From the NCBI RefSeq assembly GCF_004353185.1, contig NZ_SMUS01000014.1:1-64000 (forward strand): a DNA stretch of 64,000 bases. The letters run 5' to 3'. This document shows, piece after piece, positions 47,606-56,420 of the stretch (positions within the stretch are counted from its first letter, which is position 1; every line of letters begins with the position of its first letter). This stretch comes from Clostridium cuniculi. Its GTDB lineage: Bacteria; Bacillota; Clostridia; Clostridiales; Clostridiaceae. A program made the translations under genes and the position numbers. The notes below the pieces were generated by a model. It saw only the letters and a list, made by a program, of their open reading frames with translations, was not told the origin of the DNA and searched no databases.

Positions 47606-48925
47606 ATGAAAGCGTATAAAAGATATGGAAAGGATGAGTTTTTGACAGTTAAAGATGTCATTGAAGCATTAAAGAAAAGAGTAAGATTAATAATAGCATC
47701 TGTATTAACATTTATTTTTATTACAGCAGTTTTTGTATTTTTTATAAGTACTCCTAAATATGAAGCAAGTGTAAAGCTATTTGCAGGTAAAACTGAGGAG
47801 GTACAAAGTGATTATTCAGATAAGGAATTAGAATCATATTCTAGTATTATGAATACTTATATTGAGTTAATAAAAACAAATGATTTTATGAATAAAATAA
47901 TTGATGAAGTTAATTTGGATACTACACCAAAAGAATTAATGAATTCATTGCAATTTATAATTAAGGGAAATACGCCTATTATTGAAATTAGGTATGTATC
48001 TAGTGATTGGCAAGTTGCAGAAGATGTAATTTCTGCAATTATAGAAAACTTTGAAGTTAGCGTAAAAGAAGTAATCTTAAACACATATACAAAAGTTGTT
48101 GATAGCATAGAAGTAACAGAACTTCCTCAAGGACGTGTAACAAAAATTATATTAGGAGGATTTATAGGATTATTAATTGGCTTTGGAATAGTATTTTTAA
48201 TAGAGTTGCTAGATGATAAAGTAAGTAAAAAAAGTGAGTTAGAGAAAGTATTATCTATACCAATATTAGGACAAGTACCATTAATAGAAGATGAAAATAA
48301 TAGTATAACAGAACCATTTTTAGAGGCATATAGAGGGATTAGAACTAGGTTAGAGTATTCATCTGTAGATAAAAAGTTAAAGACTATAATGATTACAAGT
48401 TCAGATATAGCTGCTGGAAAGAGTAGTGCGTCTTTAAACTTAGCTTTTGTTTTATCTCAAGGAGGTAAGAAAGTAATCATTGTTGATTGTGATTTAAGAA
48501 AACCTAGTATTCACATGAAACTTAGGTTAACTAATAATAAAGGCCTAACAGATTATTTAATAGGAAAAATTAAATTAAATGAAGCTATAAGAAAGGTAAA
48601 TAATAATTTAGAGGTTATAACCTCAGGAAATAGAGCAACTGATCCAGCAGATATAATAGGATCTAAAGCAATGGAGAAGTTTATTAATGATCTTAATGAA
48701 ATTTATGATTATGTAATAATTGATACACCTTCAATAAAAAATATTAATGATGGATTAGAACTAGCAAGTAAGTGTGATGGTGTTATTTATGTTGTTAGAG
48801 CTGATAAAACTAAAAAAGATGAAATAATTGAAGGCTACAGTGAATTAGAAGATATAAATACAAATATAATAGGATCTATACTTAATGGAGTTTCTCATAG
48901 TGGTGATAGTTATTATTACTGTTAA
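47606..48925 (+). CDS. Fused Wzz-type chain-length regulator and BY-family tyrosine kinase (CpsC-CpsD-like)
   Basis: 439 residues, ATG after AAAGGTGGG. Wzz domain with membrane spans at about 33-52 and 180-203 around an outside region (STPKYEASVKLFAG). The kinase domain (about 225-439) has Walker A ending AAGKSS (Lys272), Walker A' VIIVDCDLRKP and Walker B YVIIDTPS. The Walker A lead Gly of the usual GEGKS is Ala. A short tyrosine cluster (YYY) ends the protein. In most Firmicutes the two halves are separate genes; here they are one chain. It controls polymer length and export with Wzy and Wzx. No tyrosine phosphatase gene seen. Confidence 0.87.
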   Translation: MKAYKRYGKDEFLTVKDVIEALKKRVRLIIASVLTFIFITAVFVFFISTPKYEASVKLFAGKTEEVQSDYSDKELESYSSIMNTYIELIKTNDFMNKIIDEVNLDTTPKELMNSLQFIIKGNTPIIEIRYVSSDWQVAEDVISAIIENFEVSVKEVILNTYTKVVDSIEVTELPQGRVTKIILGGFIGLLIGFGIVFLIELLDDKVSKKSELEKVLSIPILGQVPLIEDENNSITEPFLEAYRGIRTRLEYSSVDKKLKTIMITSSDIAAGKSSASLNLAFVLSQGGKKVIIVDCDLRKPSIHMKLRLTNNKGLTDYLIGKIKLNEAIRKVNNNLEVITSGNRATDPADIIGSKAMEKFINDLNEIYDYVIIDTPSIKNINDGLELASKCDGVIYVVRADKTKKDEIIEGYSELEDINTNIIGSILNGVSHSGDSYYYC

Positions 48926-48948
48926 GAAAAATAGGTGAGAGGGTTAAT

Positions 48949-50148
48949 ATGAGAGAGGTGTTTATAATTGGGTCTAAGGGAATTCCAGCCGGATATGGTG
49001 GATTTGAAACCTTTGTTGAGAATTTAACTGCAAATAAAGTATCAGAATCATTAAGATATCATGTATCATGCTTAGCAAGTAATAATAAAGAATTTAAGCA
49101 TAATCAAGCAAGATGTTTTAATATAAGAGTTCCTAATATAGGACCTGTCAAGGCTATATATTATGATGTAATGGCTTTAAGAGAATGTATTAAATATATA
49201 AAGAGAAATAATATTAAAAATGCCATTGTATATGTATTAGCATGTAGAATTGGACCATTTATAGGATGGTATAAAAAGAAGTTAAAAAAGTTAGGTGCAT
49301 CTTTATTTGTAAATCCAGATGGCCATGAGTGGAAACGAGCTAAATGGAATTCTGCTATAAAAGTTTATTGGAAATTTTCAGAAGGGTTAATGGTTAAGCA
49401 TTCAGATTTATTAATTTGTGATTCTATTAATATTGAGAATTATATTAAGAAAAATTATAGCAGATTTGATCCTAAAACTATTTATATAGCATATGGGGCT
49501 GATATAAGTAAATCAACATTAGGGGATAAGGATTATACTTTAATAAATTGGTATAGGAAACACAATATAAAAAGAAAAGAATATTACTTAGTAGTTGGAA
49601 GGTTTGTACCAGAAAATAATTATGAATTAATGATTAAAGAATTTATGAAATCTAAGTCTAAAAATGATCTTGTAATAATAACTAATGTTGAAAAAAATAA
49701 ATTCTATAAAGAATTAAAAGAAAAAACAAAATTTCATACTGATGCCAGAATAAAATTTGTAGGAACTATATATGATAGTGAGTTATTAAAAAAGGTTAGA
49801 GAAAATGCATATTCATATATTCATGGTCATGAAGTTGGAGGAACTAATCCATCATTACTGGAAGCATTAGCAGCAACTGATTTAAATTTATTATTTGATG
49901 TTGGTTTCAATAGGGAGGTTGCTGAAAATGGTGCCTTATATTTTAACAAAGAAAAGGGTAGTTTAACAAAAATTATTGATAATGAATTAGATAAAGAAAT
50001 TATAAGTGCCTTAGGAAAGAAGGCAAAGAATAGAATTACTAGTGAGTATCAGTGGATAACTATAGTAAATAGATATGAAGATTTATTACTGAATTATTCA
50101 AAAGATGTATATATAAATGAGAGGATTAAGGGAAGTGTGGAAGTATAA
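48949..50148 (+). CDS. DUF1972 / WchF-like rhamnosyltransferase
   Basis: 399 residues. The start VFIIGSKGIPAGYGGFETFVE is the DUF1972 signature of beta-1,4-rhamnosyltransferases such as pneumococcal WchF (Cps2T). The C-terminal half is a GT4 domain (VVGRFVPENNYELMI; EVGGTNPSLLEALAA). In that family the enzyme adds L-rhamnose from dTDP-rhamnose as the second sugar of the repeat. The rfbB-like gene at the window start would support dTDP-rhamnose supply. Rhamnose specificity is by family, not proven. Confidence 0.83.
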   Translation: MREVFIIGSKGIPAGYGGFETFVENLTANKVSESLRYHVSCLASNNKEFKHNQARCFNIRVPNIGPVKAIYYDVMALRECIKYIKRNNIKNAIVYVLACRIGPFIGWYKKKLKKLGASLFVNPDGHEWKRAKWNSAIKVYWKFSEGLMVKHSDLLICDSINIENYIKKNYSRFDPKTIYIAYGADISKSTLGDKDYTLINWYRKHNIKRKEYYLVVGRFVPENNYELMIKEFMKSKSKNDLVIITNVEKNKFYKELKEKTKFHTDARIKFVGTIYDSELLKKVRENAYSYIHGHEVGGTNPSLLEALAATDLNLLFDVGFNREVAENGALYFNKEKGSLTKIIDNELDKEIISALGKKAKNRITSEYQWITIVNRYEDLLLNYSKDVYINERIKGSVEV

Positions 50149-50183
50149 TATAAACTTTTCACCTTACTTAAGGGTGATTACAA

Positions 50184-51398
50184 ATGTCAAAGAAGTTAGA
50201 TAATATTATAGCTTTAGTTATGGTACTATATTTGATTTGTATGTTTTTTAATAAGTTTGTAGCTGTAATAACTATGATATTCTGCATATTACTTATGATT
50301 AGAGTATTAAGAGATAAGAGGATAGTACCTATTATCTTATCTGTAATAGTATTAGGATTATTATTTTATAATTATTTTATTTCAATACAATATTTTGTTT
50401 TGGAGTTGGAGGTTTTAAGTAATAAGTCTAACCTTGAATACTTAATAAGAATGATAACCTTTATAATGATGCTTTATTGTTTTTCAGATAGAGAAATTTT
50501 AATATCAATTCAGGATGAGTTTGAAAATTATATAAATATAGTTTTAGGTATTGTCATTATATATCAAATAGTAATTGGAGTTTTTATTATTACTAAACAA
50601 GGCTTTTTGGAAAGATGGGGAATGACTGTTTTTGCTGGAATAAATGGTAATCCACATGGAAATACTTACTTAATGATTTTAATGGCAATAGTAATTGAGA
50701 TTATAATTTCGAAAAAGGATAATAGATATTTAGTTTTATATTTTATTCCTCTACTTTCAGCATTTATGAGTGGAGCAAGGACTCCAGCTGTTGTAATGCT
50801 TGGGATGTTTTTAGGAATTAGATGTTTTAAAAATAGAATAAGAGCTAATTTAAGATTTAGATGGAAGGGACTATTGATAACTACTATATTTTTAATAGTT
50901 ATTAGTATTTTTAGTAATGTTTTAGTTAATTTTATATTACATTCTAGTATTATAGATAAGTTTTCTAGTACTTATGATAGTGGGAATGTGTTAAATAGTA
51001 GGGATTTAATTTGGAATGGTTTAATTAATGATTTTAAGTATAATTTTTCTGATATTGAAAGAGTGTTTGGACATGGAATTCATTATTCAGTAATTATTAA
51101 TGAGCAAACTGTAAATTCACCAATATGGGGTCATTCTGATTTTATTGATATTTTAATTTCTTATGGAATTATAATGCTAGTTATTTATGTTGTTATGTAT
51201 GTAAGGTATTTTATCAAGCTATGGACTATTGGCGGAAAGGGATTATTAATTATGGTATTTTTCGTTGGTATGGTTTTGTTATCTGTATTTAATGGAGTAA
51301 TTAATTATACTGTTTTTATTTCCATTATTGCATTTTGGGCAATGTTTTATATATCTATTGAAGATGAGGATATAGATGAAGGTAAGGGTTATGAGTAA
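50184..51398 (+). CDS. Wzy-type O-antigen/capsule polymerase
   Basis: 404 residues, about 10-11 membrane spans with one large outside loop (about 255-320; contains NSRDLIWNGLINDFKYN and FGHGIHYSV). The segment GINGNPHGNTYLM, SGARTPAVVMLG and the HSDF motif near residue 317 fit the Wzy/WaaL O-antigen polymerase fold. It joins flipped repeat units outside the membrane. As usual for Wzy, sequence similarity is low and identification rests on topology and context. Overlaps the next gene by 8 bases. Confidence 0.8.
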   Translation: MSKKLDNIIALVMVLYLICMFFNKFVAVITMIFCILLMIRVLRDKRIVPIILSVIVLGLLFYNYFISIQYFVLELEVLSNKSNLEYLIRMITFIMMLYCFSDREILISIQDEFENYINIVLGIVIIYQIVIGVFIITKQGFLERWGMTVFAGINGNPHGNTYLMILMAIVIEIIISKKDNRYLVLYFIPLLSAFMSGARTPAVVMLGMFLGIRCFKNRIRANLRFRWKGLLITTIFLIVISIFSNVLVNFILHSSIIDKFSSTYDSGNVLNSRDLIWNGLINDFKYNFSDIERVFGHGIHYSVIINEQTVNSPIWGHSDFIDILISYGIIMLVIYVVMYVRYFIKLWTIGGKGLLIMVFFVGMVLLSVFNGVINYTVFISIIAFWAMFYISIEDEDIDEGKGYE

Positions 51399-52377
51399 AA
51401 TTAGTATAATAATTCCAATGTATAATGCAGAAAAATATATTTCTAAGTGTTTGAAAAGTATAATAAATCAAAGTTTTAATAATATAGAAATTATTATTGT
51501 CAATGATGGTTCAACTGATAATAGTTTAGAAATATGTAAAAAGTATGCAGAAGTTGATGATAGAATAATAATCCTTAATAAGAAGAATAGTGGTGTATCT
51601 GTGGCTAGAAATGAAGGAATGAATGTGGCTACAGGAGAGTATGTAATGTTTGTAGATGCTGATGATTGGATAGATGAAAGTATGTGTAAGAGTCTTCATA
51701 AAAGAATAAGTGAATGTGATGGAGATATTTGCTTTTGTAATAATATAAAGGAGTATGGAAATAAAAGTGAGCATATTGACTTTGGAAGCTCAAAGGATGT
51801 AATTACTTTAGATGAAATTAAAGAGGTAATTTTATCTTTAGTTGAAGAGAAAGATAAAAATAAAGCTCATAGAAGGGAAAGTTTTAGGGGACCATGTGCA
51901 AAACTTTATAAAACAAGTATTATTGTAGACAATAATATTACTTTTAAGAAAGAGTTAGCCATAGGTGAAGATTTAGTTTTTAATCTTGAATATTTAAAGT
52001 GTTGTAAAAGAATTGTGATGGAGAAGGGGTTTTTATATCACTATAGAGTTAATTTACAGTCTGCAACTAAAAGATATAGGGAAAATTGTTGGGAAACTTA
52101 TAGAAATTTGCTTGTTATTTTAGAAGAATATTTAAAAAGTAACTTTTCTAAAATTGAGTATATGGACAGGCTTAATAAGTTGAAGTTAAAGTATTTTATT
52201 ATTAGTGTAAATAATGAAATGAGTAAGTTTAATAAAAAGGGTTATGCTGAAAAAGTAAGATATATTAAAAGTATATGTCAGGATGAAGTTATTAATTTTA
52301 CATTGAAGAATGAAAGTAAAGGTACAAGGGGACCTAAAAATAGAATTAAGTTATTTTTACTTAGGAATATAGTATAG
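51391..52377 (+). CDS. GT2-family glycosyltransferase
   Basis: 328 residues from ATG 51391 (GGTAAGGG just upstream, preferred to the ATG at 51376). GT-A start SIIIPMYNAEKYISKCLKSI, EIIIVNDGSTDNS and metal-binding DAD in MFVDADDWID; later GEDLVFNLEYLK. No membrane spans, so a non-processive, inverting transferase that adds one sugar to the lipid-linked unit. Translation is coupled with wzy by an 8-base overlap. Confidence 0.88.
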   Translation: MSKISIIIPMYNAEKYISKCLKSIINQSFNNIEIIIVNDGSTDNSLEICKKYAEVDDRIIILNKKNSGVSVARNEGMNVATGEYVMFVDADDWIDESMCKSLHKRISECDGDICFCNNIKEYGNKSEHIDFGSSKDVITLDEIKEVILSLVEEKDKNKAHRRESFRGPCAKLYKTSIIVDNNITFKKELAIGEDLVFNLEYLKCCKRIVMEKGFLYHYRVNLQSATKRYRENCWETYRNLLVILEEYLKSNFSKIEYMDRLNKLKLKYFIISVNNEMSKFNKKGYAEKVRYIKSICQDEVINFTLKNESKGTRGPKNRIKLFLLRNIV

Positions 52378-52432
52378 TGTTTTCCGTGGAGTAAGTATAC
52401 TATTTCCATAGATGAGAGGTAAGGGGTAGACC

Positions 52433-53539
52433 ATGAAAAAGATTTTGGTAAATGCTTATACGAGTTTAAATTTTGGAGATGACTTATTTTTAAAAATACT
52501 CTTTGATAGATATCCTAATGTAAGGTGGATTTTACCTAGGGGAGGTAAGCGTTATAATGATTTATTTAGGGAATATGAAAATGTTGAAGTTAAATGTAGT
52601 TTATTATTTAGAGTAAAAAATAAATTAGGAATTAAAGAGAAGAATAGTATTTTTACTAAATATGATGCTGGAGTATATATTGGTGGATCTATTTTTATGG
52701 AAATTCCTAAATGGAGAAATCAGTTATTGGAAAGAAAGAGGTTAATTAAATCTTTTTATAGAAAGAATAAGCCTTATTTTATATTAGGATGTAATTTTGG
52801 GCCATATGAATCACAGGAATTTATCAATGAGTATGTTAAGTTATTTAAGCGTTGTAGAGATGTGTGTTTTAGGGATAAATATTCATATAGTTTTTTTAGT
52901 AAGTATGAAAATATTAGGATGGCTCCTGATATAGTATTTCAATTGAAATCAAGAAATATTACTAAGATTAAAAATAGTATTGGTATTTCCTTAATTAATC
53001 TTAGTAATAGAGATGAGTTAAGAAAATATGAGCAGGCATATCTTAATAAAATTATAGAAATTGTTCTTGAGGGGAAGAGGAAGGGATATAGGTTTACATT
53101 TTTTTCTTTTTGTAAACATGAAGGAGATTTAATAGCAATAGATAAAGTTGTTAAGTTACTTGAAAAAGAGTGTAGTGAGACTTTTGAAGTTGTTAATTAT
53201 GAAGGAAATATTGATGAGTTTTTAGAAAAGTTTCAGAGTATGGAGAATATAATTGGTACAAGATTTCATTCTATAATATTATCTCAGGTTTTTAATCAAG
53301 GAGTATATCCTTTTATTTATAGTGATAAGACATTAAATGTTCTTAAAGATATTGGTTTAGGAAAAGAGTATTTTAATATTAAAAATTGTGAAGAGTCTGA
53401 AATAAAGAGGGATAAAAATAAGTTTGATGCAAAATATATATTAGATATTATTTTAGATAATAAGATTAATAATAAAGATATGTTTATTGAATCAGAAAAG
53501 CAATTTCAGGAGTTAGATAAGTATGTTAGAGAGAGCTGA
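52433..53539 (+). CDS. Polysaccharide pyruvyl transferase family protein
   Basis: 368 residues. The pattern KILVNAYTSLNFGDDLFLKIL, GGSIFMEIPKW, GCNFGPYESQEF, CFRDKYSY and GTRFHSIILSQVF is that of the PS_pyruv_trans family (CsaB, WcaK, AmsJ). Members transfer pyruvate from PEP as a ketal onto a sugar of the repeat unit or wall polymer, adding negative charge. Overlaps the flippase gene by 17 bases. Pyruvylation would let SLH-domain proteins bind, but no SLH protein is seen here. Confidence 0.85.
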   Translation: MKKILVNAYTSLNFGDDLFLKILFDRYPNVRWILPRGGKRYNDLFREYENVEVKCSLLFRVKNKLGIKEKNSIFTKYDAGVYIGGSIFMEIPKWRNQLLERKRLIKSFYRKNKPYFILGCNFGPYESQEFINEYVKLFKRCRDVCFRDKYSYSFFSKYENIRMAPDIVFQLKSRNITKIKNSIGISLINLSNRDELRKYEQAYLNKIIEIVLEGKRKGYRFTFFSFCKHEGDLIAIDKVVKLLEKECSETFEVVNYEGNIDEFLEKFQSMENIIGTRFHSIILSQVFNQGVYPFIYSDKTLNVLKDIGLGKEYFNIKNCEESEIKRDKNKFDAKYILDIILDNKINNKDMFIESEKQFQELDKYVRES

Positions 53540-55034
53540 AATAGGTAAGGTAGAAAATGGAATAAATAATGATAAAAAGTTTATAGCAGCTAAACAGTTA
53601 TTATTAATGATGGCTTTAACTATAGCAACTCAAGTGGTAATGTTATTAAAGGTATCTTTAGTGGCTTCAAGTTTTGGGACAAGCATAGAAATGGATGCAT
53701 TTAATTTTGCAAATAATATAGGCAATTTTATTTATAGTTTTATAGGAGCTGGAGTTACTACTGTACTTATTCCTAACTTGGTAAATAAGGGGAAAAACAA
53801 TTCTATTAATATATTTATAAGTATATTGTATTCAAGTGCATTTATTGTATTAGTTGTTGTTCATATTTTTCGTAAATATATAGTATCTGGATTATCTAAT
53901 GGAAGTGATGAGTTTATACTAATTACTTGTAATATAATGTTTATAACATTAATAACTCAATATATAAATTCTTTTACTGGAGCAACTAATGCAATTTTCC
54001 AATGTAGCGGAAAGTTTAACTTTCCTAAGTTTATTACATTATCTACAACAATATTTTTAGTAGTATTATTAGTATTTACACCAAACTTAACTGTATATAA
54101 ATATGCATACTTTATTTTAATAACTACTGTTGTTAATGTAGCTTTTCAAATATATTTAGCAATTAAAGGTGGATATAGCTTTAAGTTTTCTATAGATTTT
54201 AAGGATATAGAATTTAGAAAAATGATGAAGGTATTTTTACCAACTGTTTTAAGTACAGGATTATACCAAGTTTCTTTACTTACAGATAGTATAATTTCAG
54301 CAAATCTGGGACAAGGTGAAATATCTAAGTTAAGTTATTCAAATACAATAATGACTTTAATAAACACTGTAATATTAAGTAATATAATGACTTATTTTTA
54401 TCCTAAAATAGCTAAAGATATTAATAAGGAGGATGGACAAAAGAAGTTATTTGAGCTTGGAACTTATATTGTTGGAATAATGGTTTTAATGGTGGTAGGA
54501 TTTATTACTGTTGGAAGAGATGCAATAGTTGTTTTATATGAAAGGGGAAATTTTACTTCATCAGTAACATCAACAGTATATATGTGTACTTTGATTTATG
54601 TATTTGGATTGCCTATTAATGCATTTAGAGATTTGATATATAGATATTTTTATGCAAAGGGAGATACATTAACTCCATTTAGAAATAGTTTGTTAATTAG
54701 CTTTTTGAATATAGTTATTAGTATTATTTTAGCTAAGTTTATTGGAATTTATGGTATTGTTTTAGGAACTGTAATTACTTCTTATATGTCTTTAGGAATT
54801 ATATTATTTAAATTTTCAAGAAAGTTTGGATTTAATTATAATAAGAAGTTATTGATCATAAGAAATGTTATGATTTGTGGAGTGGCATTGATAACCTTAG
54901 TAGGTGTATTTGTAATTAAGAGGATTTTCTTAGATTTAGGTAGTTTTATGAATTTAATTTTATATGGAATTTTCACAATTTTAATATATATCTGTGGAGT
55001 TTTATTTTTAAGTAAATTGTCTAAGTTGAAATAA
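53523..55034 (+). CDS. MurJ/Wzx-type flippase (MOP superfamily)
   Basis: 503 residues with about 14 membrane spans. The segments SLVASSFGTSIEMDAFNFANNI, IGAGVTTVLIPN, ISANLGQGEISKLSY and VLYERGNF are close to the MurJ/MviN group rather than to the RfbX-like flippase at the window start. In this position, last gene of the capsule-type cluster and overlapping the previous gene, it most likely moves the lipid-linked repeat unit across the membrane. A lipid II flippase role is the alternative. Confidence 0.85.
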   Translation: MLERAEIGKVENGINNDKKFIAAKQLLLMMALTIATQVVMLLKVSLVASSFGTSIEMDAFNFANNIGNFIYSFIGAGVTTVLIPNLVNKGKNNSINIFISILYSSAFIVLVVVHIFRKYIVSGLSNGSDEFILITCNIMFITLITQYINSFTGATNAIFQCSGKFNFPKFITLSTTIFLVVLLVFTPNLTVYKYAYFILITTVVNVAFQIYLAIKGGYSFKFSIDFKDIEFRKMMKVFLPTVLSTGLYQVSLLTDSIISANLGQGEISKLSYSNTIMTLINTVILSNIMTYFYPKIAKDINKEDGQKKLFELGTYIVGIMVLMVVGFITVGRDAIVVLYERGNFTSSVTSTVYMCTLIYVFGLPINAFRDLIYRYFYAKGDTLTPFRNSLLISFLNIVISIILAKFIGIYGIVLGTVITSYMSLGIILFKFSRKFGFNYNKKLLIIRNVMICGVALITLVGVFVIKRIFLDLGSFMNLILYGIFTILIYICGVLFLSKLSKLK

Positions 55035-55074
55035 AAATACTCTCTTGCTTAAAAGTAAGAGAGTATTTTTTTAG
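55033..55074. terminator. Bidirectional terminator between flippase and rubrerythrin genes
   Basis: Stem AAAAATACTCTCTT / AAGAGAGTATTTTTTT with a 10-base loop; A-rich left side and T-rich right side let it act both ways. Confidence 0.9.
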
Positions 55075-55081
55075 TAAGCTT

Positions 55082-55675
55082 TTATTTTTCAAATGGAGAT
55101 TCTGGGAATCTAATAAAGTATCCTTGCGGATGTTCACAAACTGGACATTTTAAAGGTGCTTCCTGACCTTCATAAATAAATCCACAATTAGTACACATCC
55201 ATGCAGCACTAGCAGTATCTTTAAATAATGATCCCTTTTCTAGCATATCAGCATATTTTTTAAATCTATCAGAATGAATTTTTTCAACAGAAGCAATATT
55301 AGTAAATAATTTTTCTATATCTGGAAAACCTTCTTCTTTAGCAATTGTAGCAAATTCATGATAAACATGTTCAAATTCATTATTTTCATGTTTTTCAGCA
55401 AGTCTTAACAAAGTTAATGTACTAGTTTCTACAACAACTGGATATGAACCAGTTATTTCTAATTCTTCACCAGAAAACTCTTTTAACTTTGCCATAAATT
55501 GTTCAGCGTGAGCTTTTTCTTGATTTGCAGTATAGTTAAATAAGTCTTCTAAAATAGGATATCCTTCTTTTTTTGCAGCCGATGCAGAGAATGTATATCT
55601 ATTTCTTGCTTGGCTTTCACCTGCAAAGGCTTTTAATAGATTTTCTTTAGTTTTACTTGTGTTAAAGTCAGTCAT
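55082..55675 (-). CDS. rbr: Rubrerythrin
   Basis: 197 residues, typical length. N-terminal ferritin-like four-helix domain with the di-iron ligand motifs (FAGESQARNRY, EKAHAEQF, EHVYHEF, EKIHSDRF), then a rubredoxin-like domain with two Cys pairs (CTNCGF and CPVCEHP) for one iron. Rubrerythrin reduces hydrogen peroxide in anaerobes, using electrons from rubredoxin or NAD(P)H systems. Single-gene unit with a good promoter at 55752-55724 and a shared terminator. Confidence 0.95.
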   Translation of the reverse strand: MTDFNTSKTKENLLKAFAGESQARNRYTFSASAAKKEGYPILEDLFNYTANQEKAHAEQFMAKLKEFSGEELEITGSYPVVVETSTLTLLRLAEKHENNEFEHVYHEFATIAKEEGFPDIEKLFTNIASVEKIHSDRFKKYADMLEKGSLFKDTASAAWMCTNCGFIYEGQEAPLKCPVCEHPQGYFIRFPESPFEK

Positions 55676-55723
55676 TGAAATTACCTACCTTTATTAAAAT
55701 TAATTTAAGTTTTGATTCGTAGT

Positions 55724-55752
55724 TATATATACTTTATTCTTGTCATTGTAAA
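55724..55752 (-). promoter_or_regulatory. Rubrerythrin promoter
   Basis: On the minus strand TTTACA, a 17-base spacer, then TATATA, about 50 bases before the rbr start codon. No clear PerR palindrome was seen. Confidence 0.5.
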
Positions 55753-55870
55753 ATTTTTTATACTTAACATATGTAAAAGTTAAAATGAAAATATGCTCCA
55801 ATATATGGAATATATTAAGGTGTATATGGGAAGAATTATAATAAATTTGTTTATTATAAGAGGTGATTAT

Positions 55871-56071
55871 TTGATTAAATATATTTTAATTATTGGATTT
55901 ATGTGTTTAGTGTGTGTAGTTGTTTTTGCCTTATTAAAGGCAGCAAGTGATTTTGACGATGAAGTTGAGGAGTTTTATAATAAACTTTATGAAGGTGATG
56001 GTTTAAATGAAGAATATGATTATTATGATAATAAATATAAAGAAATAATAGATAATCATGAAGAAGTATAA
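55871..56071 (+). CDS. Small single-span membrane protein
   Basis: 66 residues from TTG 55871, set by AGAGGTGAT at 55859-55867; the longer reading from 55793 has no ribosome site. One membrane span (about 4-24, YILIIGFMCLVCVVVFALL), then an acidic, Tyr-rich cytoplasmic or outside tail (DFDDEVEEFYNKLYEG, EEYDYYDNKY). Family not recognised. No operon partner. Confidence 0.55.
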   Translation: MIKYILIIGFMCLVCVVVFALLKAASDFDDEVEEFYNKLYEGDGLNEEYDYYDNKYKEIIDNHEEV

Positions 56072-56132
56072 TCAAGAAGTTAGTTTTTTATTAAATTTAA
56101 AAGTTTTAATCTTAATTTTACAATTATTTAAA

Positions 56133-56162
56133 TTTACTTTAACAAAGAAAACATACTATAAG
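56133..56162 (+). promoter_or_regulatory. Promoter candidate for the structured RNA / efflux leader
   Basis: TTTACT (56133-56138), an 18-base spacer and TATAAG (56157-56162). Predicted start near 56169, at the base of the hairpin described next. Confidence 0.4.
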
Positions 56163-56168
56163 TATTGA

Positions 56169-56327
56169 GCACTTTGATTCCTCAAGGGAAATAAAAATTT
56201 TATCTGAGCACTAGCAGATTAGGAATTTTTATTGCCCCTGAGGTAGGATAAAGAAGAAAGTAAATAGTTAACAATAGGAACCCCAGGAATGAGGAGATTA
56301 AATCCTTTGTCCTGGGGATATTTATTA
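56169..56327 (+). ncRNA. Candidate structured RNA or attenuator leader of the efflux operon
   Basis: Long hairpin: CCTCAAGGGAAATAAAAATTT (56180-56200, paired imperfectly) with the right arm AGGAATTTTTATTGCCCCTG (56221-56240) and onward, and an inner ATCTG / CAGAT stem. After about 35 unpaired purine-rich bases comes a strong terminator (56279-56326). About 160 bases in all. It could be a free small RNA or an attenuator in front of the MacAB-like genes (start 56421). No known RNA family recognised. Confidence 0.45.
56279..56326 (+). terminator. GC-rich terminator upstream of the efflux operon
   Basis: Stem CCCCAGGA / TCCTGGGG with an inner AGGA / TCCT stem, then ATATTTATT. A second weak hairpin (AAGGTTT / AAACCTT then TATTTTTA) follows at 56340-56365. 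Confidence 0.75.
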
Positions 56328-56420
56328 TTAAGATTATATTAAGGTTTCACAAATAAAACCTTTATTTTTATACTCTATAATTACCTTATAAAAGATAGAG
56401 TTATAAGGAGTATAAGGTAT

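Noticed and set aside
55793-55870. N-terminal extension of the small membrane protein
   Set aside because: No ribosome site before the ATG at 55793, while AGAGGTGAT fits the TTG at 55871.
56169-56327. 6S RNA as identity of the structured region
   Set aside because: The long hairpin lacks the large central bubble and closing stem expected of 6S RNA.
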